11,964 nucleotides of DNA, from NCBI GenBank assembly GCA_964474185.1, contig CAYYRI010000014.1, forward strand, positions 1-11,964, given 5' to 3'. Within the stretch, counting starts at the first letter, position 1; each line of letters begins with the position of its first letter. The translations under genes were made by a program, and so were the position numbers. The notes beneath the pieces were generated by a model. That model was not told where the DNA came from and searched no databases. It worked only from the letters and a program-made list of their open reading frames with translations. The DNA comes from CAYYRI01 sp964474185. Lineage in GTDB: Bacteria; Patescibacteriota; Minisyncoccia; Minisyncoccales; RBG-13-42-11. Below are positions 5,132-11,747 of the stretch, one piece after another.

Positions 5132-7643
5132 GGATTTTAATTTCAATTCAAAAACAGCTAAGATTTATCATGCAGTAAAATGGGAAAGAAGCTTGGCTTT
5201 CAGATTCGTAAAACCGTTGAAAAAATTATTTCTCTTTCTCTTTATTTTTAATTTCGGGGTATTTCTCTACGGATTTTTTATCGGCGGATATGCCAATTCG
5301 TCCCTTTCCCAATTGCTCGGCTTTTCGATAATTTCTTTAACTTTGTTTTTAATTTATTGGGGGGAAGAGGCATTCTTAAATTTAAAATTAAAAAATCCTC
5401 AAATAAAAATCGCCCTTGAAGACGTTGTAAAATCTCCGGAAGAATTCAATCTGGCCGATTTTTTAAGCTTTGAAACGGCCAAAGCGGTTGATAAATCAGT
5501 AAGATCCGGCAAAAGCATCCTTTATTATCTGCTTTCCGACAATCCCAATCTTAATTTTGTGTTTTCCCGCGTCCTGCTGAACCTGAACGAAATTAAAAAG
5601 CTTTTAAAAGCTTCTTCGGAAAAAATCCCCTCAGCGGAATTGCAAGATTCCATTCTTGAATCCCTTAAAATGGCCCTGAAAAGAAAACATTCGAGGGTTG
5701 AAGTAGGCGATATGATTTCCGCCCTGGCCAAGCAAGATTCATTTTTTAAACAGATTCTGATTGACAATAATCTTAAAGCCGAAGACATTGAAAACTTAAC
5801 CTGGTGGCTGGAGTCTTTGGAAAAAAGAATAAGAGAAAGGAAAAAATTCTGGGAATGGAAGAATTTGATAAAGAAAGGGAGCCTGGCCAAAGGCTGGGCG
5901 GCAGGATACACTCCCACTCTGGACCAGTTCTCCGCCGATTGGACGGAAATCGTTAAAAAGAGGGGAGGATTTGAAGAAATCATAGGCAACGGGGAGGAAA
6001 TTGCCGAAATGGAAAGAATCCTGAGCCAGGAGGGCGTCCATAACGTCTTATTGATCGGAGAACCCGGTACCGGCAGAAAAAGCATTATTCAGGCCCTGAC
6101 CCAGAAGATTCTTCTGGGAGAGTCGTTTCCCGAAATAAATTACAAAAGAATTGTCGCTCTCGACATCGTTTCCATGCTGACCCGCTACGAGTCCTTCGAG
6201 GAAATAGAAAGGTTATTGGAAACGATATTTACGGAAGCGGCTTCAGCCGGCAACGTTATTTTGGTCATCGATGAGTTCTACAGCTTTGTTGCCCAGGCGA
6301 GCGGAAGGCCGGGGGCCATTGATATTTCGCCGATTCTGGCGCGTTTCCTGCCCATACCCGGTTTCAGGGTCATCGGAATCACTTCTTTTCTAGGGCTGCA
6401 TCTTTTTATTGAAAAAAACCCGACGATTTTAAATCTTTTCGGGGTAGTCAAGATTTCGGAAATAAGCGAACAGGAAACAATTTTCATTCTGGAAAATTTA
6501 ACCCTCGGATACGAAAATAAGTATAAGAAATTCGTCAGTTATCAGGCCATCAGAGACATCGTCAGATATTCCGGCAGATACATTCAGGACGTTCCCTTCC
6601 CCAAGAAAGCAATCGACCTTCTGGAAGAAGTGGTGGTTTATACCGTCCGTTACGCGAAAAGCAAAGTTGTTTTGCCGGAATACGTTTCAAAGCTGGTTTC
6701 CAAAAAAACGGACATACCCGTGGGGCAGCTTGAGCAAAAAGAAAAAGAAATTCTTTTGAATTTGGAAAATTTGATTCATCAGAGGATCATCAATCAGGAA
6801 GAAGCGGTGGCAGAAGTTTCAACGGCCATGAGAAGGGCCAGGGCGGAAGTAACAAAGAGATCCGGGCCGATGGGCACCTTCTTGTTCTTGGGGCCGACCG
6901 GCGTGGGAAAAACCGAAACGTCAAAAGCCCTGGCTCAGGTTTATTTCGGTTCCGAAAACAAAATGATCCGGCTTGATATGCAAGAGTTCCAGAACGTCAC
7001 GGATATTCCCCGTTTGATCGGCTCGGCGCAAGAAGAAGGATTTCTGACCACCAAAGTCCGGGAGGCTCCGTTTTCTCTGATTCTTTTGGATGAAATTGAA
7101 AAAGCCCATCCCAATATCCTGAATTTATTCCTGCAGGTTTTAGACGAGGGTTATCTGACGGACGGCCTCGGCCGGAAAGTCGATTTCAAAAATTCGATAA
7201 TCATCGCCACCTCCAACGCCGGGTACCAGATAATTTTGAAGGCGATCCGCGAAAAAACCGAATGGATCAAGGTGAAAGACGAAATATTGGATTATATCTT
7301 CGGGCAGGGCACTTTCAGGCCGGAATTTATCAACCGATTTGACGCGGTGGTGGTTTTCAAAACTCTGAGCAAAGAAAATCTTTTGGACATTGCCGAATTG
7401 ATGCTCCAGAAAATAAAGAAAGGATTGAAAGAGAAAGAAATTGATTTTATCATTACCCTTGTCCTTAAGGAAAAAATCGCCGAATTGGGATACGATCCGA
7501 CTTTCGGGGCAAGACAGATGAAGAGAGTGATCCAGGATAAGGTAGAAAACGTTTTGGCCTCCGCCCTCTTATCCGGAGAATTGAAAAAAGGAGCTCAGAT
7601 TGAGATTGATCCCGAAGGGTTTAAGATAATTGTTAAAAATTAG
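5130..7643 (+). CDS. Membrane-anchored Clp-like double AAA+ ATPase with degenerate first P-loop
   Basis: The 837-residue protein is read from ATG 5130; a GTG at 5118 lies inside the cassette arm and is not preferred. Two hydrophobic segments (about 30-50 and 60-77) anchor it. A helical region like a Clp N-domain follows (LADFLSFETAKAVDKSVRSG). AAA domain 1 has GEPGTGRKS at about 309-317, where ClpC has GEPGVGKT: the catalytic lysine is replaced by arginine. Its Walker B LVIDEF (about 378) is kept. There is no long middle coiled coil; VSKKTDIPVGQLEQKEKE leads directly into AAA domain 2, which is intact: GPTGVGKTE (about 588), LILLDEIEKAHP (about 650), FRPEFINRFD and sensor-2 GARQMKR (about 792). 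I see no clear IGF/IGL-type ClpP-docking loop. It probably unfolds or remodels proteins at the membrane without ClpP. Confidence 0.88.
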   Translation: MDFNFNSKTAKIYHAVKWERSLAFRFVKPLKKLFLFLFIFNFGVFLYGFFIGGYANSSLSQLLGFSIISLTLFLIYWGEEAFLNLKLKNPQIKIALEDVVKSPEEFNLADFLSFETAKAVDKSVRSGKSILYYLLSDNPNLNFVFSRVLLNLNEIKKLLKASSEKIPSAELQDSILESLKMALKRKHSRVEVGDMISALAKQDSFFKQILIDNNLKAEDIENLTWWLESLEKRIRERKKFWEWKNLIKKGSLAKGWAAGYTPTLDQFSADWTEIVKKRGGFEEIIGNGEEIAEMERILSQEGVHNVLLIGEPGTGRKSIIQALTQKILLGESFPEINYKRIVALDIVSMLTRYESFEEIERLLETIFTEAASAGNVILVIDEFYSFVAQASGRPGAIDISPILARFLPIPGFRVIGITSFLGLHLFIEKNPTILNLFGVVKISEISEQETIFILENLTLGYENKYKKFVSYQAIRDIVRYSGRYIQDVPFPKKAIDLLEEVVVYTVRYAKSKVVLPEYVSKLVSKKTDIPVGQLEQKEKEILLNLENLIHQRIINQEEAVAEVSTAMRRARAEVTKRSGPMGTFLFLGPTGVGKTETSKALAQVYFGSENKMIRLDMQEFQNVTDIPRLIGSAQEEGFLTTKVREAPFSLILLDEIEKAHPNILNLFLQVLDEGYLTDGLGRKVDFKNSIIIATSNAGYQIILKAIREKTEWIKVKDEILDYIFGQGTFRPEFINRFDAVVVFKTLSKENLLDIAELMLQKIKKGLKEKEIDFIITLVLKEKIAELGYDPTFGARQMKRVIQDKVENVLASALLSGELKKGAQIEIDPEGFKIIVKN

Positions 7644-7669
7644 GAATTAAGAGTTAAAAACCGGTTTCC

Positions 7670-7691
7670 AGGCCCTTTTAGGGCTTTTTTG
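7670..7691 (+). terminator. Intrinsic terminator after the Clp-like gene
   Basis: AGGCCC-TTTTA-GGGCTT (7670-7686, stem 6 bp with one G-T pair) runs into a T-tract ending at 7690. It lies 27 bases after the stop codon and closes the upstream unit before the dcw promoter. Confidence 0.8.
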
Positions 7692-7697
7692 TTTGCC

Positions 7698-7846
7698 TGT
7701 GGATTATTTGGGGATGATTTTTCGGTTTTCCTCATATTCTTAGAATGGAATAAAGTGGTTGACTCAGGTTGATAAGTGGGATATAAAGTAAATGAAGTGG
7801 GGGATTGTGGATAACTATGTTAATAACCTCATTTTCTGTGGATAAC
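7698..7846. other. Three DnaA-box-like 9-mers before the dcw operon
   Basis: TGTGGATAA occurs at 7806-7814 and 7838-7846; each is the exact reverse complement of the consensus DnaA box TTATCCACA. TGTGGATTA at 7698-7706 differs by one base. All three point the same way. Two lie downstream of the predicted mraZ promoter, in the leader. The gap 7644-7888 otherwise holds a terminator, the promoter and MraZ-like boxes. No dnaA, dnaN or AT-rich unwinding element is seen, so this is a candidate regulatory cluster rather than an assigned origin. Confidence 0.5.
7753..7811 (+). promoter_or_regulatory. dcw promoter with MraZ-like repeats
   Basis: TTGACT (7759-7764) and TATAAA (7782-7787) are separated by exactly 17 bases, giving a start near 7794. 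GTGG repeats overlap it at 7755, 7776, 7797 (each preceded by AA) and 7807, spaced 21, 21 and 10 bases, that is on one face of the helix. MraZ binds direct GTGG-type repeats at its own promoter in E. coli and Mollicutes, so autoregulation is likely. The mraZ start is over 320 bases from these boxes because GIY-YIG cassette 3 lies between. Confidence 0.7.
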
Positions 7847-7869
7847 TTGAGCGAATGATAACAAGCGAA

Positions 7870-8120
7870 ACCCCGCCCTCTATGCCGTATGTATTATGTT
7901 TATATCTTAAGGTGGAAAAGAAATAACCAATTCTATATAGGTTATACCAATGATTTAACGCGAAGAATTAAACAACATAAAAGGGGAGGGTGTTCAGAAT
8001 TAATTTATTACGAGGCCTATCAATCTGAAAAAATTGCAAGGCAACGAGAAAGAAAATTAAAATATTACGGGAGCGCTTGGCGTGCCCTCAAGAAAAGAAT
8101 TATTGCTTAGAGGGCGGGGT
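7870..8120 (+). mobile_element. GIY-YIG cassette 3, bounded by inverted arms
   Basis: ACCCCGCCCTCTA (7870-7882) and TAGAGGGCGGGGT (8108-8120) are perfect 13-bp inverted repeats. The nuclease TAG stop is the first three bases of the right arm. The ATG used for the nuclease (7889) lies just inside the left arm rather than at its tip, unlike cassettes 1 and 2. The arms share only the ACCCC...GGGGT ends with other elements. It lies between the dcw promoter and mraZ, so it should be transcribed with the operon. Confidence 0.65.
7889..8110 (+). CDS. Small GIY-YIG nuclease 3
   Basis: The protein is 73 residues, a minimal GIY-YIG domain. It has YYVYILR (GIY strand), FYIGYTNDL (YIG strand), the arginine and histidine in TRRIKQH, and the glutamate in ARQRERKLK, followed by the conserved tail YYGSAWRALKKRI. 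It is shorter than GIY-YIG 1 and 2: the usual loop between the histidine helix and LIYYEA is reduced to KRGGCSE. The tail places it in a different subgroup, closer to common YhbQ-like proteins. An ATG at 7882 is in another frame. There is no Shine-Dalgarno. It sits as the first gene of the dcw transcript and ends 25 bases before mraZ. Confidence 0.85.
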   Translation: MYYVYILRWKRNNQFYIGYTNDLTRRIKQHKRGGCSELIYYEAYQSEKIARQRERKLKYYGSAWRALKKRIIA

Positions 8121-8135
8121 ACTCCTTACAGTCGT

Positions 8136-8567
8136 ATGTTCATCGGAGAATACAAATATTCAATTGACGAGAAAAAAAGACTGGCAATCCCATCAAAGTT
8201 TCGCCCACTTTTGGGTAAACGGGCAGTAATCACCAAAGGATTGGATCAGTGTTTGTTTCTTTACCCGACTAAAGAATGGAATAATCTGGTTGAAAAAATA
8301 GCCAAAATGCCCCTGGCTCAAGCCGATGCCAGGGGATTTGCAAGATCAATGTCAACCGGGGCGATGGAAGTTGACTTTGATAACTTAGGAAGAATTTTAA
8401 TTCCCGATTATCTGAAATCTTACGCGTTTTTGAAAAAGAAAGTTGTAATTGCCGGAGTTTTAAATCGAATTGAAATCTGGGACGAAAACAAATGGCAGAT
8501 ATATCAGAAAAAAACGGAAAAGGCAGTAGGGGATATAGCGGAAAGATTAAAAGAATTAGGAGTATAG
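8136..8567 (+). CDS. mraZ: MraZ, transcriptional regulator of the dcw operon
   Basis: The protein is 143 residues, the usual MraZ length. It contains two SpoVT/AbrB-like halves, each with the DxxxR-type signature: SIDEKKRLAIPSKFR near the start and VDFDNLGRILIPDYL in the middle. MraZ forms ring-shaped oligomers and binds direct repeats at the dcw promoter. The ATG at 8136 (MFIGEYKYSID) matches the family. The frame stays open to an ATG at 8082, but those 18 codons are contributed by the end of GIY-YIG cassette 3 and overlap its nuclease, so that start is rejected. No Shine-Dalgarno is visible except the G-rich cassette end AGGGCGGGGT, 16 bases before the ATG. The next 189 bases to rsmH hold a large palindrome. 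Confidence 0.95.
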   Translation: MFIGEYKYSIDEKKRLAIPSKFRPLLGKRAVITKGLDQCLFLYPTKEWNNLVEKIAKMPLAQADARGFARSMSTGAMEVDFDNLGRILIPDYLKSYAFLKKKVVIAGVLNRIEIWDENKWQIYQKKTEKAVGDIAERLKELGV

Positions 8568-8573
8568 TCGCTC

Positions 8574-8707
8574 GGTAACGAATTTTCAAAGTACCGATTG
8601 TCCAAATCCCAGCGAGATTTGGCAATCTACATTCTCGGCTCGTCACTCCGACAGTAGTCGGAGACCATGCCGACGAGCCTGCGAAAGTTACTTTAAAAAT
8701 TGTTACC
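8574..8707 (+). repeat. Cloverleaf-like palindromic element between mraZ and rsmH
   Basis: The closing stem pairs GGTAAC... (8574-8593) with ...GTTACC (8689-8707), about 18 of 20 positions with one bulge. Inside are hairpin 1 (8596-8608/8616-8627, 12 bp with one bulged T) and hairpin 2, a perfect 8-bp stem (GGCTCGTC 8637-8644, GACGAGCC 8672-8679) enclosing a perfect 7-bp stem (8646-8652/8657-8663) with an AGTA loop. No ORF and no T-run are present. It begins six bases after the mraZ stop. Its ends lack the CCCC/GGGG of the other cassettes, so it may be a separate family. Between it and rsmH are four ATTYGTA repeats (8720, 8728, 8738, 8745). Confidence 0.75.
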
Positions 8708-8756
8708 TCGCTCAAATTTATTCGTATATTCGTAGATATTTGTAATTCGTAGGGTT

Positions 8757-9638
8757 ATGCACATTCCCGTTCTTCAAAAAGAAGTCATGCAATATCTAGC
8801 TCCGAAACCAAATGAAAATTTTATTGACTGTACGGCGGGTTTCGGAGGACATACAGCCGCTATCTTAGAGAAAAACGGACCACAGGGGCGAGTGTTGGGA
8901 ATCGATTGGGATAAAGAAGTTATTTCCCAGCTTAAATCGCAGACGACAAAGTTCAAGGACAGATTAATTTTAATAAACGATTCTTTTACAAATTTAAAAG
9001 AGATAGCCAAAAAGTTTCATTCAATTTCGGGAGTGTTATTCGATCTGGGAATGTCGAGCTGGCATTTGGAAGAGTCGGGAAGGGGATTCAGTTTTTTGAA
9101 ATCGGAACCCTTGGATATGCGCTATAACGTCAATAATCCTCTGACCGCCGAAAAGATCGTAAACTACTGGTCGGAACCGGAGATGGAAAATATTTTGAAA
9201 GAATACGGAGAAGAAAGGTTTGCGGGAAACATTGCCGAAGAAATTATAAACGAAAGAAAATTTTACCCGATAAAAAGCACTTCCCAACTGGTAAAAATCA
9301 TCCAAAAAGCAATTCCTTTCAGATATCAGCGCCAAAAAATACATTTCGCCACGAGGGTATTCCAGGCGTTGCGGATTGCGGTGAACGACGAGCTGAACAA
9401 CCTAAAGAAGGCTTTACCCCAGGCTGTCGAAATTTTGAACCCCCAAGGAAGAATGGTTGTAATATCTTTTCACTCCCTTGAAGACAGAATAGTCAAAAAT
9501 TTCTTAAAGGAAAAATCAAAAGAAAATATTTTACAAATTTTAACAAAAAAACCAACGAGGCCCGCGAGACAAGAAATTATCATTAACCCTCGTTCAAGGT
9601 CCGCTAAACTGAGAGCGGCGATCAAAATAAAACAATGA
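8757..9638 (+). CDS. rsmH: 16S rRNA (cytosine-1402-N4)-methyltransferase RsmH
   Basis: RsmH (MraW) uses S-adenosylmethionine to methylate N4 of C1402 in the ribosomal P site. The 293-residue protein has the family start HIPVLQKEVMQYL, the SAM-binding motif FIDCTAGFGGHTAAIL (about 22-37) and GIDWDKE. Further motifs are LFDLGMSSWHLEESGRGFSF (about 97-116), PLDMRYN, the helical insert with ATRVFQALRIAVNDEL, VVISFHSLEDRIVK, and the C-terminal PRSRSAKLRAA. Length and order are typical, with no key residue missing. It is the second gene of the dcw cluster. Its last four bases overlap the next gene (ATGA at 9635-9638), indicating translational coupling; this is the only junction in the operon without a palindrome. 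Confidence 0.97.
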   Translation: MHIPVLQKEVMQYLAPKPNENFIDCTAGFGGHTAAILEKNGPQGRVLGIDWDKEVISQLKSQTTKFKDRLILINDSFTNLKEIAKKFHSISGVLFDLGMSSWHLEESGRGFSFLKSEPLDMRYNVNNPLTAEKIVNYWSEPEMENILKEYGEERFAGNIAEEIINERKFYPIKSTSQLVKIIQKAIPFRYQRQKIHFATRVFQALRIAVNDELNNLKKALPQAVEILNPQGRMVVISFHSLEDRIVKNFLKEKSKENILQILTKKPTRPARQEIIINPRSRSAKLRAAIKIKQ

Positions 9639-9973
9639 ATAACACGCTAATCCTAAGTCTGCCAATTTCATCGACATCTCGCTTCAGAATAAAGGGCTTG
9701 AAGGTTTTGTGGATTTTTATTTCAATTTTAATGTCGTCGCTTCTGGTAGTATGTATCTTCCAGATCGGCGCATATACGAAGGAGGTTTATCTTATTCAGA
9801 GCTACGAAAAGAAACTGAATCAACTTACCTTGGAAAATAAAATCTTGGAAGTCAATTTCTCCGAAGTCAACTCTTTAAATAACGTCGGGAATTACGTCCA
9901 AAACAGTGTATTTGAGAAAGCAAATAAAATTGATTACATCCGTCTCTTAGAAGGCACGGCGTTGGCAAAGTGA
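9635..9973 (+). CDS. FtsL-like division protein
   Basis: The protein is 112 residues: a short basic cytoplasmic start, one membrane helix (about 25-46, VLWIFISILMSSLLVVCIF), then a heptad-like coiled coil (about 55-85, YEKKLNQLTLENKILEV). Size, topology and position between rsmH and ftsI match FtsL, the bitopic protein that forms a complex with FtsB/FtsQ and activates FtsWI at the septum. FtsL sequences are poorly conserved, so the call is mostly positional. It overlaps rsmH by ATGA and stops at TGA 9971-9973, two bases before a palindromic cassette. A FtsB/DivIC-like protein would look the same; synteny favours FtsL. Confidence 0.72.
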   Translation: MNNTLILSLPISSTSRFRIKGLKVLWIFISILMSSLLVVCIFQIGAYTKEVYLIQSYEKKLNQLTLENKILEVNFSEVNSLNNVGNYVQNSVFEKANKIDYIRLLEGTALAK

Positions 9974-9975
9974 TT

Positions 9976-10144
9976 ATGCCCAGTAATACATCCCCGTACA
10001 AGTTGCCTTTAGCAACTGTATCGGGGCTCCGTCCTTTCGGGACTCCGCTTCCTATTACTGGGGCATAATAATATAAGTAATTAATCTGGAAGCAAAGCCC
10101 CGTATAATCCGTTAGGAGCTATACGGGGTTGATATACTGGGTAT
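9976..10144 (+). mobile_element. Empty (non-coding) cassette with the ends of GIY-YIG cassette 1
   Basis: The left end TATGCCCAGTAATACA (from 9975) is identical to the left end of cassette 1, and GTTGATATACTGGGTATG (ending 10145) is identical to its right end. No nuclease gene lies between. The interior holds a stem 9976-9988/10054-10066 enclosing hairpins 9992-10025 (6-bp apical stem AGTTGC/GCAACT) and 10031-10043. A separate perfect 9-bp hairpin follows at 10098-10106/10120-10128 (CCCCGTATA/TATACGGGG), itself flanked by a G-T pair. The right tip supplies AT of the ftsI ATG at 10143. It starts two bases after the ftsL-like stop. It is best explained as a non-autonomous relative mobilised in trans. 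Confidence 0.7.
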
Positions 10145-11747
10145 GCAATCTTGGAGAGTCAATTTAATTCTGGTATTCCTGTTTTTTTTCGGGCTAGCAG
10201 TTGTCTCCCGGCTTTTTTTTATTCAGATCATGCGGGGCGATTTCTATAAAGCCCTGGCTCAGGGACTATACAATTCAGGTGAAGAGAAGGTGGCGGAAAG
10301 GGGAGAAGTTTTTTTTAAAAACGGGGAATCTTTAGCCATCAATATGGATTGGCCCATGGTTTTTTCTTCTCCTGATAAAATTGAAGCAAAAGAAGAAACC
10401 GCCGAAAAATTGGCCGCGATCCTTAATCTCAACAAAGATTTACTCCTGGAAAAATTCAAAAAAGACAGTATTTACGAAGTAATTAAAAAAAGATTGACCG
10501 AGGAAGAAATCAAGGAAATAAAAGAATTAAATCTGGCGGGAATCTTTTTGGGGAAAGAAACAGGCAGATATTATCCGCAAGAAACGCTGGCTTCCAAAAT
10601 TATCGGGTTTTTGGACGCGAATCAAAAAGGGCAGTACGGTTTGGAAGAATATTACGAAGAAATTTTGCAGGGAACAAGAAAAAGCCGGGGCAGCGATCTC
10701 TTTTTAACCGTTGATTATTCGATTCAATTTACGGCCGAAAAATTATTGGAAAAAGCCAAGAAAGATTTAGACATTGAAGAAGGCGAAATTGTGGTTATCG
10801 ATCCCAATACCGGGAAAATTCTGGCCTTGGCCGGTTTCCCCAATTTCAACCCGAACGAATATTCGAAAGTCGCCGATTTGAGCCTTTTTCAAAATTCGGT
10901 AACCCAAAAAATCTTTGAGCCGGGGTCGGTTTTCAAACCGATTACCATGGCAGCAGCTTTAAATGAAGAGGAAATTACTCCCCAGACCATTTACCAGGAT
11001 CCGGGCAAAATAAAAATCGGAGGTTATAAAATCTTAAATTACGACGAGAGGAAATATCCCGGCGACACTACGATGACCCAGGTTCTGGAAAAATCAATCA
11101 ACACGGGAGCCGTATTCGCGGAACAGCAGTTAGGCGATAATTCCTTCCTGAAATACATTGAAAATTTCGGCATCTTTACGCCTACGGGCATAGACACTAA
11201 AGAAATTTACTCCCAAAACCAGGAGTTCAAAAAAGGTTATGAAATAAATTTTGCCACGGCCTCTTTCGGCCAGGGGATAGAAATGACTCCGATCCAGCTG
11301 ATAAGGGCCTATTGCGCTCTTGTCAACGGCGGCAAGATAATCAGGCCTTATTTGGTGGAAAAAATCCGTGACAACGGGGAAATTACAGAAACCCGGCCGA
11401 AAACCGAAGATAATTCCGTAATTTCTTCCAAAACCACCTCGCAATTAACCGGAATGCTGATCAGCGTGGTGGAAAATGGTTATGCTAAAACCGCCAAGAT
11501 TCCCGGATATTATATTGCCGGGAAGACCGGTACTGCTCAAGTGCCTGAAGGAGGAGTATATTCTTCGGAAAAAACAATCCAGACTTTTATGGGTTTTGCG
11601 CCGGCTTTCAATCCTCAATTCCTGATTTTGGTAAAACTGGATAATCCCAAAACAAAAACCGCCGAATATTCGGCCGTGCCGATATTCCACGATTTGGCAA
11701 AATATATTATCGATTATTATCAAATTCCGCCCGATGAACCCCGTTAG
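10143..11747 (+). CDS. ftsI: FtsI-type class B penicillin-binding protein (septal transpeptidase)
   Basis: The 534-residue protein has one N-terminal membrane helix (about 8-27) and a dimerisation/pedestal domain containing AERGEVFFKNGESLAIN. The transpeptidase domain from about 215 has all three catalytic motifs: S262-V-F-K265 (GSVFKP), S318-I-N320 (KSINTG) and K461-T-G463 (AGKTGTAQ). It cross-links septal peptidoglycan together with FtsW. There is no glycosyltransferase domain and no PASTA repeat. Position after an ftsL-like gene supports FtsI over the elongation-type PBP2. The ATG overlaps the right tip of the upstream cassette, and no Shine-Dalgarno lies in the usual window. The last two codons (CGT TAG) are inside the left arm of the next palindrome. 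Confidence 0.95.
   Translation: MQSWRVNLILVFLFFFGLAVVSRLFFIQIMRGDFYKALAQGLYNSGEEKVAERGEVFFKNGESLAINMDWPMVFSSPDKIEAKEETAEKLAAILNLNKDLLLEKFKKDSIYEVIKKRLTEEEIKEIKELNLAGIFLGKETGRYYPQETLASKIIGFLDANQKGQYGLEEYYEEILQGTRKSRGSDLFLTVDYSIQFTAEKLLEKAKKDLDIEEGEIVVIDPNTGKILALAGFPNFNPNEYSKVADLSLFQNSVTQKIFEPGSVFKPITMAAALNEEEITPQTIYQDPGKIKIGGYKILNYDERKYPGDTTMTQVLEKSINTGAVFAEQQLGDNSFLKYIENFGIFTPTGIDTKEIYSQNQEFKKGYEINFATASFGQGIEMTPIQLIRAYCALVNGGKIIRPYLVEKIRDNGEITETRPKTEDNSVISSKTTSQLTGMLISVVENGYAKTAKIPGYYIAGKTGTAQVPEGGVYSSEKTIQTFMGFAPAFNPQFLILVKLDNPKTKTAEYSAVPIFHDLAKYIIDYYQIPPDEPR

Noticed and set aside
7644..7888. Chromosomal replication origin
   Set aside because: DnaA-box 9-mers are present, but no dnaA/dnaN neighbours or AT-rich unwinding region; it is a dcw promoter, so only a regulatory cluster is claimed.
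7870..8120. Group I or group II intron carrying a homing endonuclease
   Set aside because: The cassettes lie between genes rather than within them, and no intron core motifs or split exons are visible.
8082..8135. Upstream in-frame ATG extending MraZ by 18 residues
   Set aside because: The added residues are encoded by the end of GIY-YIG gene 3 and its right arm; MraZ proteins begin at MFIGEYKYSID-type sequence, which is ATG 8136.
8269..8715. Minus-strand ORF of 148 codons opposite mraZ
   Set aside because: It is a shadow of mraZ and the palindrome; no family features or ribosome site.
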